Assembly: GCA_002439605.1 (NCBI GenBank)
Contig: DJOI01000073.1
Location: 15,021 to 35,093, forward strand
Reading direction: 5' to 3'
Source: Candidatus Segatella mututuai
GTDB lineage: Bacteria > Bacteroidota > Bacteroidia > Bacteroidales > Bacteroidaceae
DNA: 20,073 bases
This document shows, piece after piece, positions 8,425-18,184 of this stretch (position 1 is the stretch's first letter; every line of letters starts with the position of its first letter). The notes beneath the pieces were generated by a model that made no database searches, was not told where the DNA came from, and worked only from the letters and a program-made list of their open reading frames with translations. The position numbers and the translations under genes were made by a program.

Positions 8425-9336
8425 TTAGAAGAGTTTGCTTGGATAAACACCTTCATCTACCAATTTCTGTATTCTCGCTACCACAGAGGGGCGGTCGGCC
8501 GCATAGGTTACGCCAAACCACTTGCTCGTTGTGTCGAGCACCTTGACGGTTGCAGTTCCCTCATTAATCAGTTTGTTGACCATCAATGGGATGAAGAACT
8601 CAGCCTTCAGATTCTCCATGTTCTTAGGATCGCTGAGGAACTCCTTGAAGTATTCCTCGCTGTACTCGAAGTAATCGGGAGTGAACCCCCATACGTTCAT
8701 AGATACAGGCGTATTGTCCTCGACAGCCACCCACTTGCCTTCTTCGTCCTTGTAAGACACCTTGCCATCTACACGCATAATCTCAGTACGCTCCACAACA
8801 GTTGTCAAGTTCTCGGCCTCGTCCTTAGAACATATGCCACGAGCCACTGTGCCATTCTCGCTCAGGGTGTTACCTACACGGAAGCCAACCATGGCATAGT
8901 TGTTCTTGCTGCCCTCTGGAAGTTCAGAAAGGAACTTGCCTATCACCTTGAAACAGTCGCGGTTGTAGAAATCGTCACAATTAATTACGCAGAAAGGCTC
9001 CTTGATGACGTCCTTTGCCATCAACACGGCATGGTTGGTACCCCATGGCTTCTCGCGACCTTCGGGAACAGAGAATCCTTCTGGCAGAGCATCAAGTGAC
9101 TGGAAGCAGAGTTCTGCAGGGATATGCCCCTCATACTTGGAAAGTATCTTCTTACGGAACTGGTCTTCGAAATCCTTTCGGATGACAAAAACTATCTTAC
9201 CGAATCCGGCCTGAATGGCATCGTAAATGCTGTAGTCCATAATAGTCTCACCGTTAGGTCCCAGACCATCGAGCTGTTTCAAACCACCATAGCGGCTACC
9301 CATTCCTGCCGCCAAAAGCAATAATGTAGGTTTCAT
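8425..9336 (-). CDS. sugar nucleotidyltransferase family protein
   Basis: A 303-residue protein with a nucleotidyltransferase (GT-A-like) fold. The N-terminal loop LLAAGMGSRYGGLKQL (7-22) is the nucleotide-binding signature, followed by GTNHAVL at about 99-105 and the metal-binding INCDDFY (118-124; D121, D122). Such enzymes join a sugar-1-phosphate to an NTP to form an NDP-sugar. The exact sugar is not identifiable; similarity is to the UTP/dTTP-glucose-1-phosphate group, but annotated homologues in Bacteroidales are usually left general. A TTG at 9378 extends the frame, but it falls inside the promoter -7 box, so the ATG at 9336, directly before the MKPTLLLLAAG strand, is chosen. First gene of a two-gene unit with the DHH phosphoesterase, which it abuts without a gap. 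Confidence 0.85.
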   Translation of the reverse strand: MKPTLLLLAAGMGSRYGGLKQLDGLGPNGETIMDYSIYDAIQAGFGKIVFVIRKDFEDQFRKKILSKYEGHIPAELCFQSLDALPEGFSVPEGREKPWGTNHAVLMAKDVIKEPFCVINCDDFYNRDCFKVIGKFLSELPEGSKNNYAMVGFRVGNTLSENGTVARGICSKDEAENLTTVVERTEIMRVDGKVSYKDEEGKWVAVEDNTPVSMNVWGFTPDYFEYSEEYFKEFLSDPKNMENLKAEFFIPLMVNKLINEGTATVKVLDTTSKWFGVTYAADRPSVVARIQKLVDEGVYPSKLF

Positions 9337-9375
9337 ATTTATTCGTTTAATAGTTGATATTTTCTTACTATTATG

Positions 9376-9408
9376 CAAAAGTAATAAAAAAAATGACAGC
9401 TACACAAT
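9376..9408 (-). promoter_or_regulatory. promoter of the nucleotidyltransferase-phosphoesterase unit
   Basis: Read leftward, TACTTTTG (9383-9376) fits TAnnTTTG, with ATTG (9408-9405) as a -33 element after a 21-bp spacer. The expected start near 9369 leaves about 33 nt of leader before the ATG at 9336. Confidence 0.7.
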
Positions 9409-9444
9409 TTTTATCACTTTTTTTATGATTTATCTCCTATTAGT

Positions 9445-9470
9445 CTTCGCTGGGGTGAATCCCTGCAAAG
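9445..9470. repeat. hairpin directly after tamL
   Basis: On the minus strand the stem CTTTGC-A-GGG pairs with CCC-A-GCGAAG around the loop ATTCAC, with one A-A mismatch and one G-T pair. It starts two bases after the tamL stop codon. No T-run follows in either direction, so it may be a 3'-end stabiliser or a weak or factor-assisted terminator, not a classic intrinsic one. Confidence 0.55.
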
Positions 9471-9471
9471 A

Positions 9472-11871
9472 TTAGAATGGATAACCCACGGTAAGATGCA
9501 GGCTATGCGAGTTCTTAAAGGAATCGATATTGTAGAACCCTTTTTTGCTGGTTTCATAAGGCACATGGAGACCTACGCCCCAGTCCACACGGATGACAAA
9601 CATATCCATGTCGTAGCGTACACCCACACCCGTGCCCACAGCCATCTGTTGGAGGAATTTTCCGAACTTGAACTGTCCCTGAGGGCTGTGCTCCTCGCCA
9701 CGAAGCGTCCACACGTTACCTGCATCGAGGAACACAGCTCCATACAAATCCCCCCAAATACGGGGACGATACTCGATATTAGCCAGAAATTTGATGTCGC
9801 CAGTCTGGTCTATATAGGAATATTTGCTGCCGGTAGGCTGGAACTTACCGGGGCCTATGCTTCGCACATTAAAAGCCCGCACACTGTTGGCACCGCCGAT
9901 ATAGAACTGTTCGTAATAAGGAGCTTTCTCGCTGTTTCCATAACTCCATACCACACCTGCATTGAGGTGGCCAACCAACGTGGAATGCTCGGCCATGCGC
10001 CAATACTTTACAAAGTCGGTTTCCAGCTTCAGAAACTGGGAATAAGGATTGCGGAACATCTGCTTGTCCTCATCATTCCATTTCTTTCCTGCACACAGAT
10101 AGCCCAACGACAGGATGTTGCCAGCCTCACTGACAGTCGTCGACCAAATGATGGGATGACGATATTTCACCGGACTGGTATAAGTATAGGTGTAGCTCAT
10201 CTTGGGCACGAACTGGTCGCGCATGGCTGTCTGTAGATAAGGACTCTGAGAAATGGCCTCGTCAAAGGCTGTGGTACGGCTGTTCATAAACTCATACGAC
10301 AGTACCAATGGACTGAACGAATGATGATGCTTGGCAGAGGTAGCCCAGTCGTAAGTCAGTTCGCCCGACACCACATGACGACGGAAATAACCAGCCCTGT
10401 TGAGCACATTCATCGAAGCCTTCACTGTGGTAGTAGGAACTCCATAGAAAGAACGCGGGACATGGCCCTTGCGGAAACGACGTTCCCTCTGTTCCATGGT
10501 TGTGAAGAGATTGAACGGTGTGACAATGTTTGGGAACGAGAGAGTCACATCCGAACCATATTCATAGGAGTTGACATGGTTAGAACTGGCACCATTGCCC
10601 TTCTTCCCGGTCTGCCATTCATAAGAACCATGCAAGTTGATATCCAATTTCTCGCCACCCCGAAAGGCATTGCGCTTGGTAAGACCTACGACCAACTCAG
10701 GGCCGACACGCCCTGTGGTTCTGCCCTTTGCATTGGTCTCTATATAGAAATCATAAGGCTTGTCAAACACCAGGTCGAGCGTTGCATCCAAAGTGTCGCA
10801 CTGAGCCGTGGTATCACGCGGGGTAAACTGGATACTGGTATAGTTGAAGAGACCCATCGACTGCAAATGCTGACGTGCCTTTTCCTCGTTCTCTAACCTA
10901 TAGAGCTGGCGGGGACGCAAGTTCAGGTCGCGCAGTACCACACCTGCCCGGATAGGCATTTTTTTGCCCCGATAACGAATATTGAGATAACGGCGACAGA
11001 AGGAATCGGTAAGTTCCTCCCTGAACTGTTTGCTGAAGTTGATATTGACATTGCCAACATACCATTTGCGAGTGACATGAGAGTCAAGGCTGTCGGCCAT
11101 GACCATCTCCATGCTTGCCCTGCCAGGCACACTTAAAGTATCGGCAAGATAAAAGGCATAACCGCTTTGATAGAAATAATAACCATTGTTGCGGAGCAAA
11201 CAGGTAAGACGTTGGCGCTCACTTTCCAGGCGAGGCACATTGAACGGACTGCCAGTATGTACCAATGCCTCCTGGCGAGTGGAATCTATCAGTATGGAGA
11301 CTTCGGAAGGAAAGTTGACATAGCGCATCGTATCGATGGTCATCAACGGTCCCATAGAAACACGATATGCCAACTTGGCCTTCTTGGGATTCTTCTGGGT
11401 CAGTATCTCATAGTCTACCTTGCCATGAAAATAACCATACTTGGCAAGTTGGTTCTCTGCCACCTGTGCACGCAAGCGAGGATTCACGTTGCCCATCAAC
11501 TTAGGACGTGAGCCGAAAGCCTTGGCAATCCACTTGGCTATGGCGCCATCCGACTGCGAGAAGGCATTCCATATCCAAAGACGTACAGGGAATGGTGTGC
11601 GATAATAGCTACTGCCAAAAAGAGAGCCATTGGGAGCAGAAGCCAACACCGATTCCATTTCCAAGATGGTGGAGTCGGCATAACCGCCAGGCTCATAATC
11701 GGTATATTCTATTTTTTTTAGTCCCGTAAAAAGTTGCTCGCCTTCCCCAAGGGCACTCGTGGAAGAACAAGATGTACCTACGCCAACCATTACTATGGCT
11801 ACAAATACCATAGACAACAGGCGGAAGTTACAGATATGACTATTCCGAATGCACTTTTTTATTCTCATCAT
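9472..11871 (-). CDS. tamL: TamL: Omp85-family outer-membrane lipoprotein (TamA-like)
   Basis: A 799-residue outer-membrane protein of the Omp85/BamA-TamA superfamily. The N-terminus has a hydrophobic signal segment (about 18-33) ending in a lipobox GTSC, with C35 as the lipid site. This lipoprotein form is typical of the Bacteroidetes TamA variant called TamL. POTRA-like sequence occupies roughly residues 45-350. The rest is a beta-barrel of alternating aromatic and polar strands, ending in aromatic LTVGYPF. In the barrel, GGANSVRAF (659-667) corresponds to the VRGF/Y lid motif, with A in place of G. With TamB it should help insert or transport envelope material such as outer-membrane proteins or lipids. 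The start follows the tamB stop without a gap (ATG 11871 or 11868). No obvious terminator lies downstream beyond the hairpin at 9445-9470. Confidence 0.88.
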   Translation of the reverse strand: MMRIKKCIRNSHICNFRLLSMVFVAIVMVGVGTSCSSTSALGEGEQLFTGLKKIEYTDYEPGGYADSTILEMESVLASAPNGSLFGSSYYRTPFPVRLWIWNAFSQSDGAIAKWIAKAFGSRPKLMGNVNPRLRAQVAENQLAKYGYFHGKVDYEILTQKNPKKAKLAYRVSMGPLMTIDTMRYVNFPSEVSILIDSTRQEALVHTGSPFNVPRLESERQRLTCLLRNNGYYFYQSGYAFYLADTLSVPGRASMEMVMADSLDSHVTRKWYVGNVNINFSKQFREELTDSFCRRYLNIRYRGKKMPIRAGVVLRDLNLRPRQLYRLENEEKARQHLQSMGLFNYTSIQFTPRDTTAQCDTLDATLDLVFDKPYDFYIETNAKGRTTGRVGPELVVGLTKRNAFRGGEKLDINLHGSYEWQTGKKGNGASSNHVNSYEYGSDVTLSFPNIVTPFNLFTTMEQRERRFRKGHVPRSFYGVPTTTVKASMNVLNRAGYFRRHVVSGELTYDWATSAKHHHSFSPLVLSYEFMNSRTTAFDEAISQSPYLQTAMRDQFVPKMSYTYTYTSPVKYRHPIIWSTTVSEAGNILSLGYLCAGKKWNDEDKQMFRNPYSQFLKLETDFVKYWRMAEHSTLVGHLNAGVVWSYGNSEKAPYYEQFYIGGANSVRAFNVRSIGPGKFQPTGSKYSYIDQTGDIKFLANIEYRPRIWGDLYGAVFLDAGNVWTLRGEEHSPQGQFKFGKFLQQMAVGTGVGVRYDMDMFVIRVDWGVGLHVPYETSKKGFYNIDSFKNSHSLHLTVGYPF

Positions 11872-14800
11872 TTACTTTTTATTTTTTTGTTGAACGGTCG
11901 CAGGCACTGCCTTCAAGGTGTCTGTAGCAGCGGCACTTGGCAAGACTTGCTTTTCGTTCTTTAAACGGAAGATATCGCTGAAGCGCTGCAACTTTCTGCG
12001 CCACATGAAACCTACTCCATACTCGCCTATCTGTCCTTCCAACCAGTCGTAAGTATTATTATTGTAGAAACCTCTAATATACTGGCTGGCTCCATCGTTG
12101 AGACGATACTGTATCTCTACATTATTAAAGAAGGTGTCGTTGTTGACCGCATTTTCCATCTCGGCTCCCGAAGAGACCTGCCCACCTACACTGAAGCTCA
12201 GACGATTGTTGAAGAACCGCTTGGCAAACTTAAAGTTGTAGTCGGTATGCAATGCACCAGCGGCATTGAGAGAGTTGTCTACTGTCATGCCGATATCGAG
12301 TCCCACGGAGCGCATAGCTGTTCCTGCAATATTGTTGATTTCGGAATTGAGGAACGAACTGAGAGCACTATTCATAGAGAACGAGTTGGTATTGCCGCTG
12401 GCAAGATACATGCCCGAAGCCAGCATGGTGATGGCCACTTTGCCACGCTCGTCCACACTCATTGTATTCAACTCGTCCTGGATGTTTATGTCGGAAGGTG
12501 CCGAGATGATAAACTGTATGCCAGGTTTGTTCAATGTCTGAGATAGTTTCACTCCGCATTCAAAATCTACCGAGCGCCCCGTTCCCTGCCCTTCATTCAC
12601 TGTCGACTTGATTTTCTCGATAGCCGCAATGTTGAGCGTGGGATTGAAAGGATCGCCAGTAAACTCGATATAACTTCCGTCCTGAATGGTAAAGGTCTTC
12701 AGCGGAATGATAGGCAGAGAGTATTTCATCTCTCCATTGCTCAATGTATACTTACCAAAAATGCGCAGATTGTCTACAGGGTTGTAAGTCATACGCAAGT
12801 CCCCTCCGCCCATAAGGTCGATATAGTTGGACTTATCGGCATTCAGCGCACAAAGGATACGAGCCGACTCGTCTATCGACATCCCCAAAAGCATATCAAA
12901 GCCCTCAAGTTTAGGACGTACCACAGTTTCTTGTTTGCTATCGTTGAAATCGGTAAACCTCACCAACTCGTCGAGCTGGGTGTCGGTGGTCAGTTCCGAC
13001 TCACGCAAAATATAGGTCATATCGGTGTTTCCCAACACATCGAGTTTACCCCTCAACTTCAGATTGGAGAAGGCTCCGCGCATGCTTCCCAAGAAGTTGA
13101 CATACGCCTTTCCGAATGCCTCGGATCGCACATTCTCCTTGGCATCCACCAAGAGGAAGTTCTGGGCACGCATCTTGATGTCGAGCATCATCTCGTCGAA
13201 ATCGGAGAAGTCCAAATAGCCCTGTATGTTGAGAGGACTCTCATTGTTAGCATACATCATGAAGTTTTCGAAGAGCAACTTACTGCCAGCGATCCTCACA
13301 GGGTCATTGTCAAAACGCATCCTCAGTCCATAAGGCACACTCACCAAATAAACAGAGTCCATATATATATCGCCGTCCACCTGGGGCTTGTTCAAAGAAC
13401 CCTTGACGGTAAGACTTCCCTCACCACAACCTTCCAGACCTACAAGCTGGTCGGGCACAAAACCATTGATGAAGTGGAGCGGTAGTTTGTCCATCCCTAT
13501 GGTAGCATCCAAATAGCCCTTCCCCTCCGACTTATAAGTACCTTTGATGGTGGCTACGTCCGCATCGTTATATTTCAGTATTCCATCAACGGCATGAGTT
13601 CCATCACTCATTGGCATATATACAAATTCCGAACCAACATTACCCATAGGGCAATTCTCATATACCAAGTTGTCTACCGATAGACTGGAAGATACCGACA
13701 AGGCCTCTTTGGTTTGCACGACATGAAAATCGCCATTCATGATACCTGAGATATCTGGCATATAAGGTATGACACTCAACACCTTGTCCAAATCGAAACG
13801 GGTCATTCCGATAGTGATATCCTGCAGGGCTTCATCATTGTCGTCGTTGGAGTAGATGCGTACGCCCATTCCCTTGCTTGCCTCCAACTGCAGTTTGGCA
13901 GAAACACGCATGTCGCGCCCCAGCATCAAATAGTTGTCATCGTTGGCAGTAAATGTCTTGTATCCCAACACAGGATGAGTGTCGGTAAGACTCACCTTGA
14001 TACCGTTTTCCTGCATCATTGCAGCCAACCCCATGCGTACACCCAACTTGCCGTTGGCATCATAGATACGAGCGGATATATTGGAGCCATGCTCAGCCAA
14101 CTCGCCATCCACCAACGCCTGGAATACATATTGCGGATTCTTCTTGTTGTTCACAATCCTCGTCGCACAACGGATGGTGTCGCCTTGCGTCATTATCTTG
14201 GCTCGAACCGTATCCAACAGGATGCCCTGCGCCACCAAAGAGTCGATATCCAAATGACCGTTCAGCCCTGACACTGGTGAAGTCTGAAGATCCAGGTCCA
14301 CCATCTTGAAATGATATCCATTGTATTCGATGAAACGGGAGATGAAATTATCTTTTCCAGTGGTAAGAGTAATGCGCCCCAAGGGGAACTCACGACGGAT
14401 TGCCACCTGGTCGATACGGCGGTTCTTGAGTTGGCTCATCATCTCAGCCTGCAATTCATCAAGTCTCGCCAACAACCTCTTATAGCCACCATGGGTATCC
14501 ATACGAAGATGGAAGTCGCCACAATCGAGTACGGCATGGGTCGTATCTCGGCGAGTCAACAAGTCGGCTATGATGTCCACGGGACGATATTCCTTCTGCT
14601 GGGTCTTGATGACGATGTTGCCCAACATGGCCTGCAGATTGTGGTCCTCCTTCAAGTTGGTCTTCAGGTCTACCTGCCCACATGCCGTTGCCCTCATAGG
14701 CACCTTGGTAAGTCCCAAGAGATAAAGATCCACATTCCTTACATCTGCCACTACAGTACCTTCCAAATTCTTACTGTTAGTCAGCGCATCAAAGCTCACC

Positions 14801-16623
14801 AATCCCTTGAGCATCTGATTATTACTGCCGATATCTGCATGTACTTTACCATGAGCCACATGAGCCACAGCCAACAGGTTATTGATGCGATACTTGCCAT
14901 AATGTACCTGAGCCACTTTTGCCTTGGCATTCAATCGGGTACGACTGGACAGAAAATCGGTGCCTACACCTTGGGCTTCCATCGATCCAGTAAAAGAGTA
15001 AAGCTCCTGACGAGGCAGGAAATGACTCACCTGTATCTGATGGGCCTGCACCTTGGCACGATAGGCCAAGCGATCCATATCTATGGTTCCGTTCTTCCCG
15101 GTCTTGGTGATAACAGAGGCATCTACGGCCATGCGCCCACGGCCCTCACGCAAGGTCATCTTGGTGGCATACATAGAGCCGTCCACCACTACATCTCCCC
15201 TCAGGCTCATGCCATTGGGAATACATACCTCCTTCATCAGGGCTGGTTCGAGCATCACTTCAATAAATCCCAAATGATAGGTATGCGCATCCAGATGAAT
15301 GTCTGCCTTCAACTGCGACATATCGTCGAGATGAGCCAACCAACCGTCGGAAGACAACTGGAAGGCTGAAGGTAAATTGAGTTTCAAACCCGAATAGCTC
15401 AGACGCTGCATGTTTCCTTTCACTGTACCGGCAACCTCCATAGGATAATAGGGCCAACTCTGACGCATCTTAAGAGGCATGTATGCGCCGGCAAAAAGCA
15501 TGAGGTCTTCTCTGCCGATGCTGCCCCGTATCATAGCGGTCAACTTGCCAGGAGCGCTGTCGGCAAAGGCATTCATATCCATGTCGACCATGGTCTGAAG
15601 GATGGAAGAAGGGGTACGCAAATACAAGTCGGGCAACTGCAACTTCAATGAATCCATCACAAACCTGCCATACATCCGCTTCACGTTCAGTCCACTCCGC
15701 TCTCTAAACTGTGTTTGCCGAATCTTCACATCTATCTTCGAATCACAGAAATAAAATGAGTCTGCCCTCAAAGTCATATCCGACAAGACGATGTGATTGA
15801 AGTCCATACCTTCTGCAGGACGAAGCACTGAGATATCCTTACCAGCTTGCATTTCTGTCCGATAATTGTCGTAAGTCACTCCGCCCCGTCGCCAGTCGAT
15901 GGTGTGCACTTGATAAAGTCCCTTAAAGAGATCGAGGTAAGTGCCACGAGCCATAGCATCACCCATATAGGCTTTTACCTGGAGGGTATCACCAGGCATA
16001 TGAAGCACCAAAGCTGTGTTTTTCAACTTGAGCTTTTGTATATTCACCTTCCATTTGTTCGTCTTTGGCGTAGTATCAGGGGGAACGGTATCACTTAGTT
16101 CTACCGACAGACGAGCATCAGACAACAAGGCATCATCCACATGTACGAGTTCCTTGCTTAGGTCGATGCCGTGGGCACGCAACGCCATCTGGCCTACATC
16201 ACCCTTGATACGCACCTCGTGTATCCAGTTGGTGGTGTTGACCTTCATACGTCTGAAGTTCAACTCGTCCACCATTACCTGCTGCTTGAATAATGGCAAC
16301 AGTTGGACATCGATTACCATTTTTTCTATATCGGCAACAGTATCTTTCTTGTTTCTGAGAGTTACATCACTACTGTTTTTCAACGAATCGATAGGCTGAA
16401 GAGCCTTAACACCCTCAACCCCCAATCGCAATGGAAAAACCAACTCCACATGCTTTACGGTAACATCCATGCCTGTAGACTCGGAAGCATAAGCCGCCAC
16501 ACGCTTTACCGCCCAGTTCTGCACGGGTGGAAGATAAAGCAACAAAGTCAGCAAAGCTATCAATAATATCGGAACAAGGACAACAACAGCAATCCAAACT
16601 CCGCATTTTTTCTTTGTAGACAT
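11872..16623 (-). CDS. tamB: TamB: translocation and assembly module AsmA-like protein
   Basis: A 1583-residue protein anchored in the inner membrane by one N-terminal helix (about 8-30, after MSTKKK) and otherwise periplasmic. Most of the chain is repetitive beta-rich sequence, which in this family forms a long hydrophobic groove that bridges the two membranes. The C-terminal part has the TamB signature region near 1300-1340 (SLPIIPLKTFTIQDGSYIEF and following, GDPFNPTLNIAA). It ends in a short, charged, lysine-rich tail. Known roles of relatives are work with TamA-type barrels in outer-membrane protein assembly and phospholipid transport between membranes. It directly abuts tamL, which fits a two-part machine made together. 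The 68-bp gap from the rluA-like gene shows no promoter match. Length and frame are intact; the family call is secure, the cargo is not known. Confidence 0.9.
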   Translation of the reverse strand: MSTKKKCGVWIAVVVLVPILLIALLTLLLYLPPVQNWAVKRVAAYASESTGMDVTVKHVELVFPLRLGVEGVKALQPIDSLKNSSDVTLRNKKDTVADIEKMVIDVQLLPLFKQQVMVDELNFRRMKVNTTNWIHEVRIKGDVGQMALRAHGIDLSKELVHVDDALLSDARLSVELSDTVPPDTTPKTNKWKVNIQKLKLKNTALVLHMPGDTLQVKAYMGDAMARGTYLDLFKGLYQVHTIDWRRGGVTYDNYRTEMQAGKDISVLRPAEGMDFNHIVLSDMTLRADSFYFCDSKIDVKIRQTQFRERSGLNVKRMYGRFVMDSLKLQLPDLYLRTPSSILQTMVDMDMNAFADSAPGKLTAMIRGSIGREDLMLFAGAYMPLKMRQSWPYYPMEVAGTVKGNMQRLSYSGLKLNLPSAFQLSSDGWLAHLDDMSQLKADIHLDAHTYHLGFIEVMLEPALMKEVCIPNGMSLRGDVVVDGSMYATKMTLREGRGRMAVDASVITKTGKNGTIDMDRLAYRAKVQAHQIQVSHFLPRQELYSFTGSMEAQGVGTDFLSSRTRLNAKAKVAQVHYGKYRINNLLAVAHVAHGKVHADIGSNNQMLKGLVSFDALTNSKNLEGTVVADVRNVDLYLLGLTKVPMRATACGQVDLKTNLKEDHNLQAMLGNIVIKTQQKEYRPVDIIADLLTRRDTTHAVLDCGDFHLRMDTHGGYKRLLARLDELQAEMMSQLKNRRIDQVAIRREFPLGRITLTTGKDNFISRFIEYNGYHFKMVDLDLQTSPVSGLNGHLDIDSLVAQGILLDTVRAKIMTQGDTIRCATRIVNNKKNPQYVFQALVDGELAEHGSNISARIYDANGKLGVRMGLAAMMQENGIKVSLTDTHPVLGYKTFTANDDNYLMLGRDMRVSAKLQLEASKGMGVRIYSNDDNDEALQDITIGMTRFDLDKVLSVIPYMPDISGIMNGDFHVVQTKEALSVSSSLSVDNLVYENCPMGNVGSEFVYMPMSDGTHAVDGILKYNDADVATIKGTYKSEGKGYLDATIGMDKLPLHFINGFVPDQLVGLEGCGEGSLTVKGSLNKPQVDGDIYMDSVYLVSVPYGLRMRFDNDPVRIAGSKLLFENFMMYANNESPLNIQGYLDFSDFDEMMLDIKMRAQNFLLVDAKENVRSEAFGKAYVNFLGSMRGAFSNLKLRGKLDVLGNTDMTYILRESELTTDTQLDELVRFTDFNDSKQETVVRPKLEGFDMLLGMSIDESARILCALNADKSNYIDLMGGGDLRMTYNPVDNLRIFGKYTLSNGEMKYSLPIIPLKTFTIQDGSYIEFTGDPFNPTLNIAAIEKIKSTVNEGQGTGRSVDFECGVKLSQTLNKPGIQFIISAPSDINIQDELNTMSVDERGKVAITMLASGMYLASGNTNSFSMNSALSSFLNSEINNIAGTAMRSVGLDIGMTVDNSLNAAGALHTDYNFKFAKRFFNNRLSFSVGGQVSSGAEMENAVNNDTFFNNVEIQYRLNDGASQYIRGFYNNNTYDWLEGQIGEYGVGFMWRRKLQRFSDIFRLKNEKQVLPSAAATDTLKAVPATVQQKNKK

Positions 16624-16670
16624 AGATTCTTAGTTTAATATTGTAAAGCCGAAGTCTATTTCTTATGTGA

Positions 16671-16696
16671 CATCGCCTATGATTCCATCGGCTATG
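16671..16696. repeat. near-identical 11-bp direct repeat at the rluA-like stop codon
   Basis: CATCGCCTATG (16671-16681) and CATCGGCTATG (16686-16696) differ at one base and are separated by ATTC. The second copy includes the stop codon of the rluA-like gene. It is probably a small local duplication. Confidence 0.5.
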
Positions 16697-17360
16697 GCAC
16701 TATCGCCTTCCATAAATTGTCATCAGGCAAAGGAGCCTCGACGATGATGGTCTCCTTTGACACAGGATGAACGAACTCTACTCGATGCGACAACAACGAG
16801 ATGCTGCCGTCGGGATTGCTACGAGGAGCTCCATACTTCAAATCTCCCTTGATAGGGCACCCCATCTTTGCCAATTGGCATCTTATCTGGTGATGACGCC
16901 CTGTCAACAGATTCACCTCAAGCAACGAGTAATGATCCGAGGAGCCTATCATCTTGTAACGCAGAATCGCCTTCTTCGAGTTTTTCACCTCATGGTCGTA
17001 TGCATAACTTTTGTTCTGCTTCTCGTTTCTCACAATCCAATTCACCAACTCAGCCTCTTCCAAACGTGGTCTGTTCTTCACAATGGCCCAATAGGTTTTG
17101 TGCACTTCGCCGTCTCTGAACATATTGTTCAGTCTGCTGAGAGCCTTGGATGTCTTGGCGAAAACAACAAGTCCTGATACAGGACGATCAAGGCGATGCA
17201 CCACACCCAAGAACACATTTCCTGGTTTCTGATACTTCGCCTTGATGTATTGTTTTACCGTCTCAGAGAGAGGCTCATCGCCAGTCTTATCACCCTGCAC
17301 GATTTCACCACTTCTCTTTGAGACAATAATTATATGATTGTCTTCGTAAACTACTTGCAC
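16692..17360 (-). CDS. RluA-family RNA pseudouridine synthase
   Basis: A 222-residue cytoplasmic protein that consists of the RluA catalytic domain only, without an N-terminal S4 domain. The active-site motif HRLDRPVSG (55-63) carries the catalytic aspartate D58. Downstream, GRHHQIRCQLAKMG is the conserved second motif. Such enzymes convert chosen uridines in rRNA or tRNA to pseudouridine; the target site cannot be predicted. The start is a GTG at 17360: no ATG lies in frame between it and the upstream stop, and starting there aligns the usual VVYEDNHIIIVSK opening. The gene begins 17 bp after the fabG stop and is followed by tamB after 68 bp, so it sits inside the fabG-tamL run of genes. Confidence 0.88.
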   Translation of the reverse strand: MQVVYEDNHIIIVSKRSGEIVQGDKTGDEPLSETVKQYIKAKYQKPGNVFLGVVHRLDRPVSGLVVFAKTSKALSRLNNMFRDGEVHKTYWAIVKNRPRLEEAELVNWIVRNEKQNKSYAYDHEVKNSKKAILRYKMIGSSDHYSLLEVNLLTGRHHQIRCQLAKMGCPIKGDLKYGAPRSNPDGSISLLSHRVEFVHPVSKETIIVEAPLPDDNLWKAIVP

Positions 17361-17377
17361 TTCCTGATACAGATAGA

Positions 17378-18136
17378 TTACATATTCATACCACCATCAA
17401 TCTGGATAACCTGGCCACTAACGTAGCTGGACATATCGGAAGCGAGGAAGAGACATACATTGGCAATATCCTCCGTCTGACCACCACGACGCAATGGAAT
17501 CTTCTTCATCCAGTCCTTACGGATATCCTCTGGCAACTGAGCAGTCATAGCAGTCTCGATAAATCCTGGAGCAACGGCGTTGGCACGCACGCCCTTCGGG
17601 CCCAACTCCTGAGCAATAGACTTAGCCAAAGCTATCATACCTGCCTTAGACGCGGCATAGTTACACTGCCCCGCATTACCGTGAACACCTACTACAGAAG
17701 CCATGTTGATGATAGAACCACTGCGCTGACGAAGGAAGATAGGAGAGCAAGCGTGGATGAAGTTGAAGGCAGACTTCAAGTTGACGTTCAATACTGCATC
17801 CCACTGAGCCTCGCTCATACGAAGCATCAAACCATCCTTGGTGATACCTGCGTTATTTACAAGAATATCGATAGAGCCAAAGTCTGCATGAATTTGCTTA
17901 ACAGTCTTCTCGGTCTCCTCGAAGTCGGCAGCGTTACCTGCATATGCACGACATGTTACGCCAAGTGCCTCGATTTCCTTGCGAGTGGCCTCCAAGCCAG
18001 CAGCCATATCATCATTGAGCACGAGGTCTGTAAATGCTATGTTTGCACCCTCTGAGGCGAATTTCATTGCGACAGCCTTACCGATGCCGCGAGCTGCACC
18101 TGTAATAAGGGCAGTCTTACCTGTTAATAATCCCAT
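17378..18136 (-). CDS. fabG: 3-oxoacyl-[acyl-carrier-protein] reductase
   Basis: A 252-residue short-chain dehydrogenase. The cofactor loop TGAARGIG (12-19) and the NNAG motif (94-97) bind NADPH, and the catalytic set N119, S147, Y160 and K164 is complete. The overall sequence, including the C-terminal YVSGQVIQIDGGMNM, is characteristic of FabG, which reduces 3-oxoacyl-ACP in each round of fatty-acid elongation. Length is normal (homologues are about 245-250). Other short-chain reductases can look similar, but this is a good FabG. The gene lies 88 bp downstream of a TetR regulator on the same strand, and no TAnnTTTG promoter was seen in that gap, so it may depend on the tetR promoter. The gap does hold a 7-bp inverted repeat. 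It is followed closely by the rluA-like gene. Confidence 0.88.
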   Translation of the reverse strand: MGLLTGKTALITGAARGIGKAVAMKFASEGANIAFTDLVLNDDMAAGLEATRKEIEALGVTCRAYAGNAADFEETEKTVKQIHADFGSIDILVNNAGITKDGLMLRMSEAQWDAVLNVNLKSAFNFIHACSPIFLRQRSGSIINMASVVGVHGNAGQCNYAASKAGMIALAKSIAQELGPKGVRANAVAPGFIETAMTAQLPEDIRKDWMKKIPLRRGGQTEDIANVCLFLASDMSSYVSGQVIQIDGGMNM

Positions 18137-18184
18137 TTTGTTTTGTTTTATAATTTATAATTAATGTGTTTATAACTTTCGGCT

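Noticed and set aside
9337..9378. TTG-initiated extension of the nucleotidyltransferase
   Set aside because: The TTG lies inside the promoter -7 box, so it would not be in the transcript; ATG 9336 gives the normal N-terminus.
14311..15369. 352-codon open frame on the plus strand inside tamB
   Set aside because: Antisense to a secure tamB reading frame, with low-complexity His/Gln/Ile-rich translation and no start signals.
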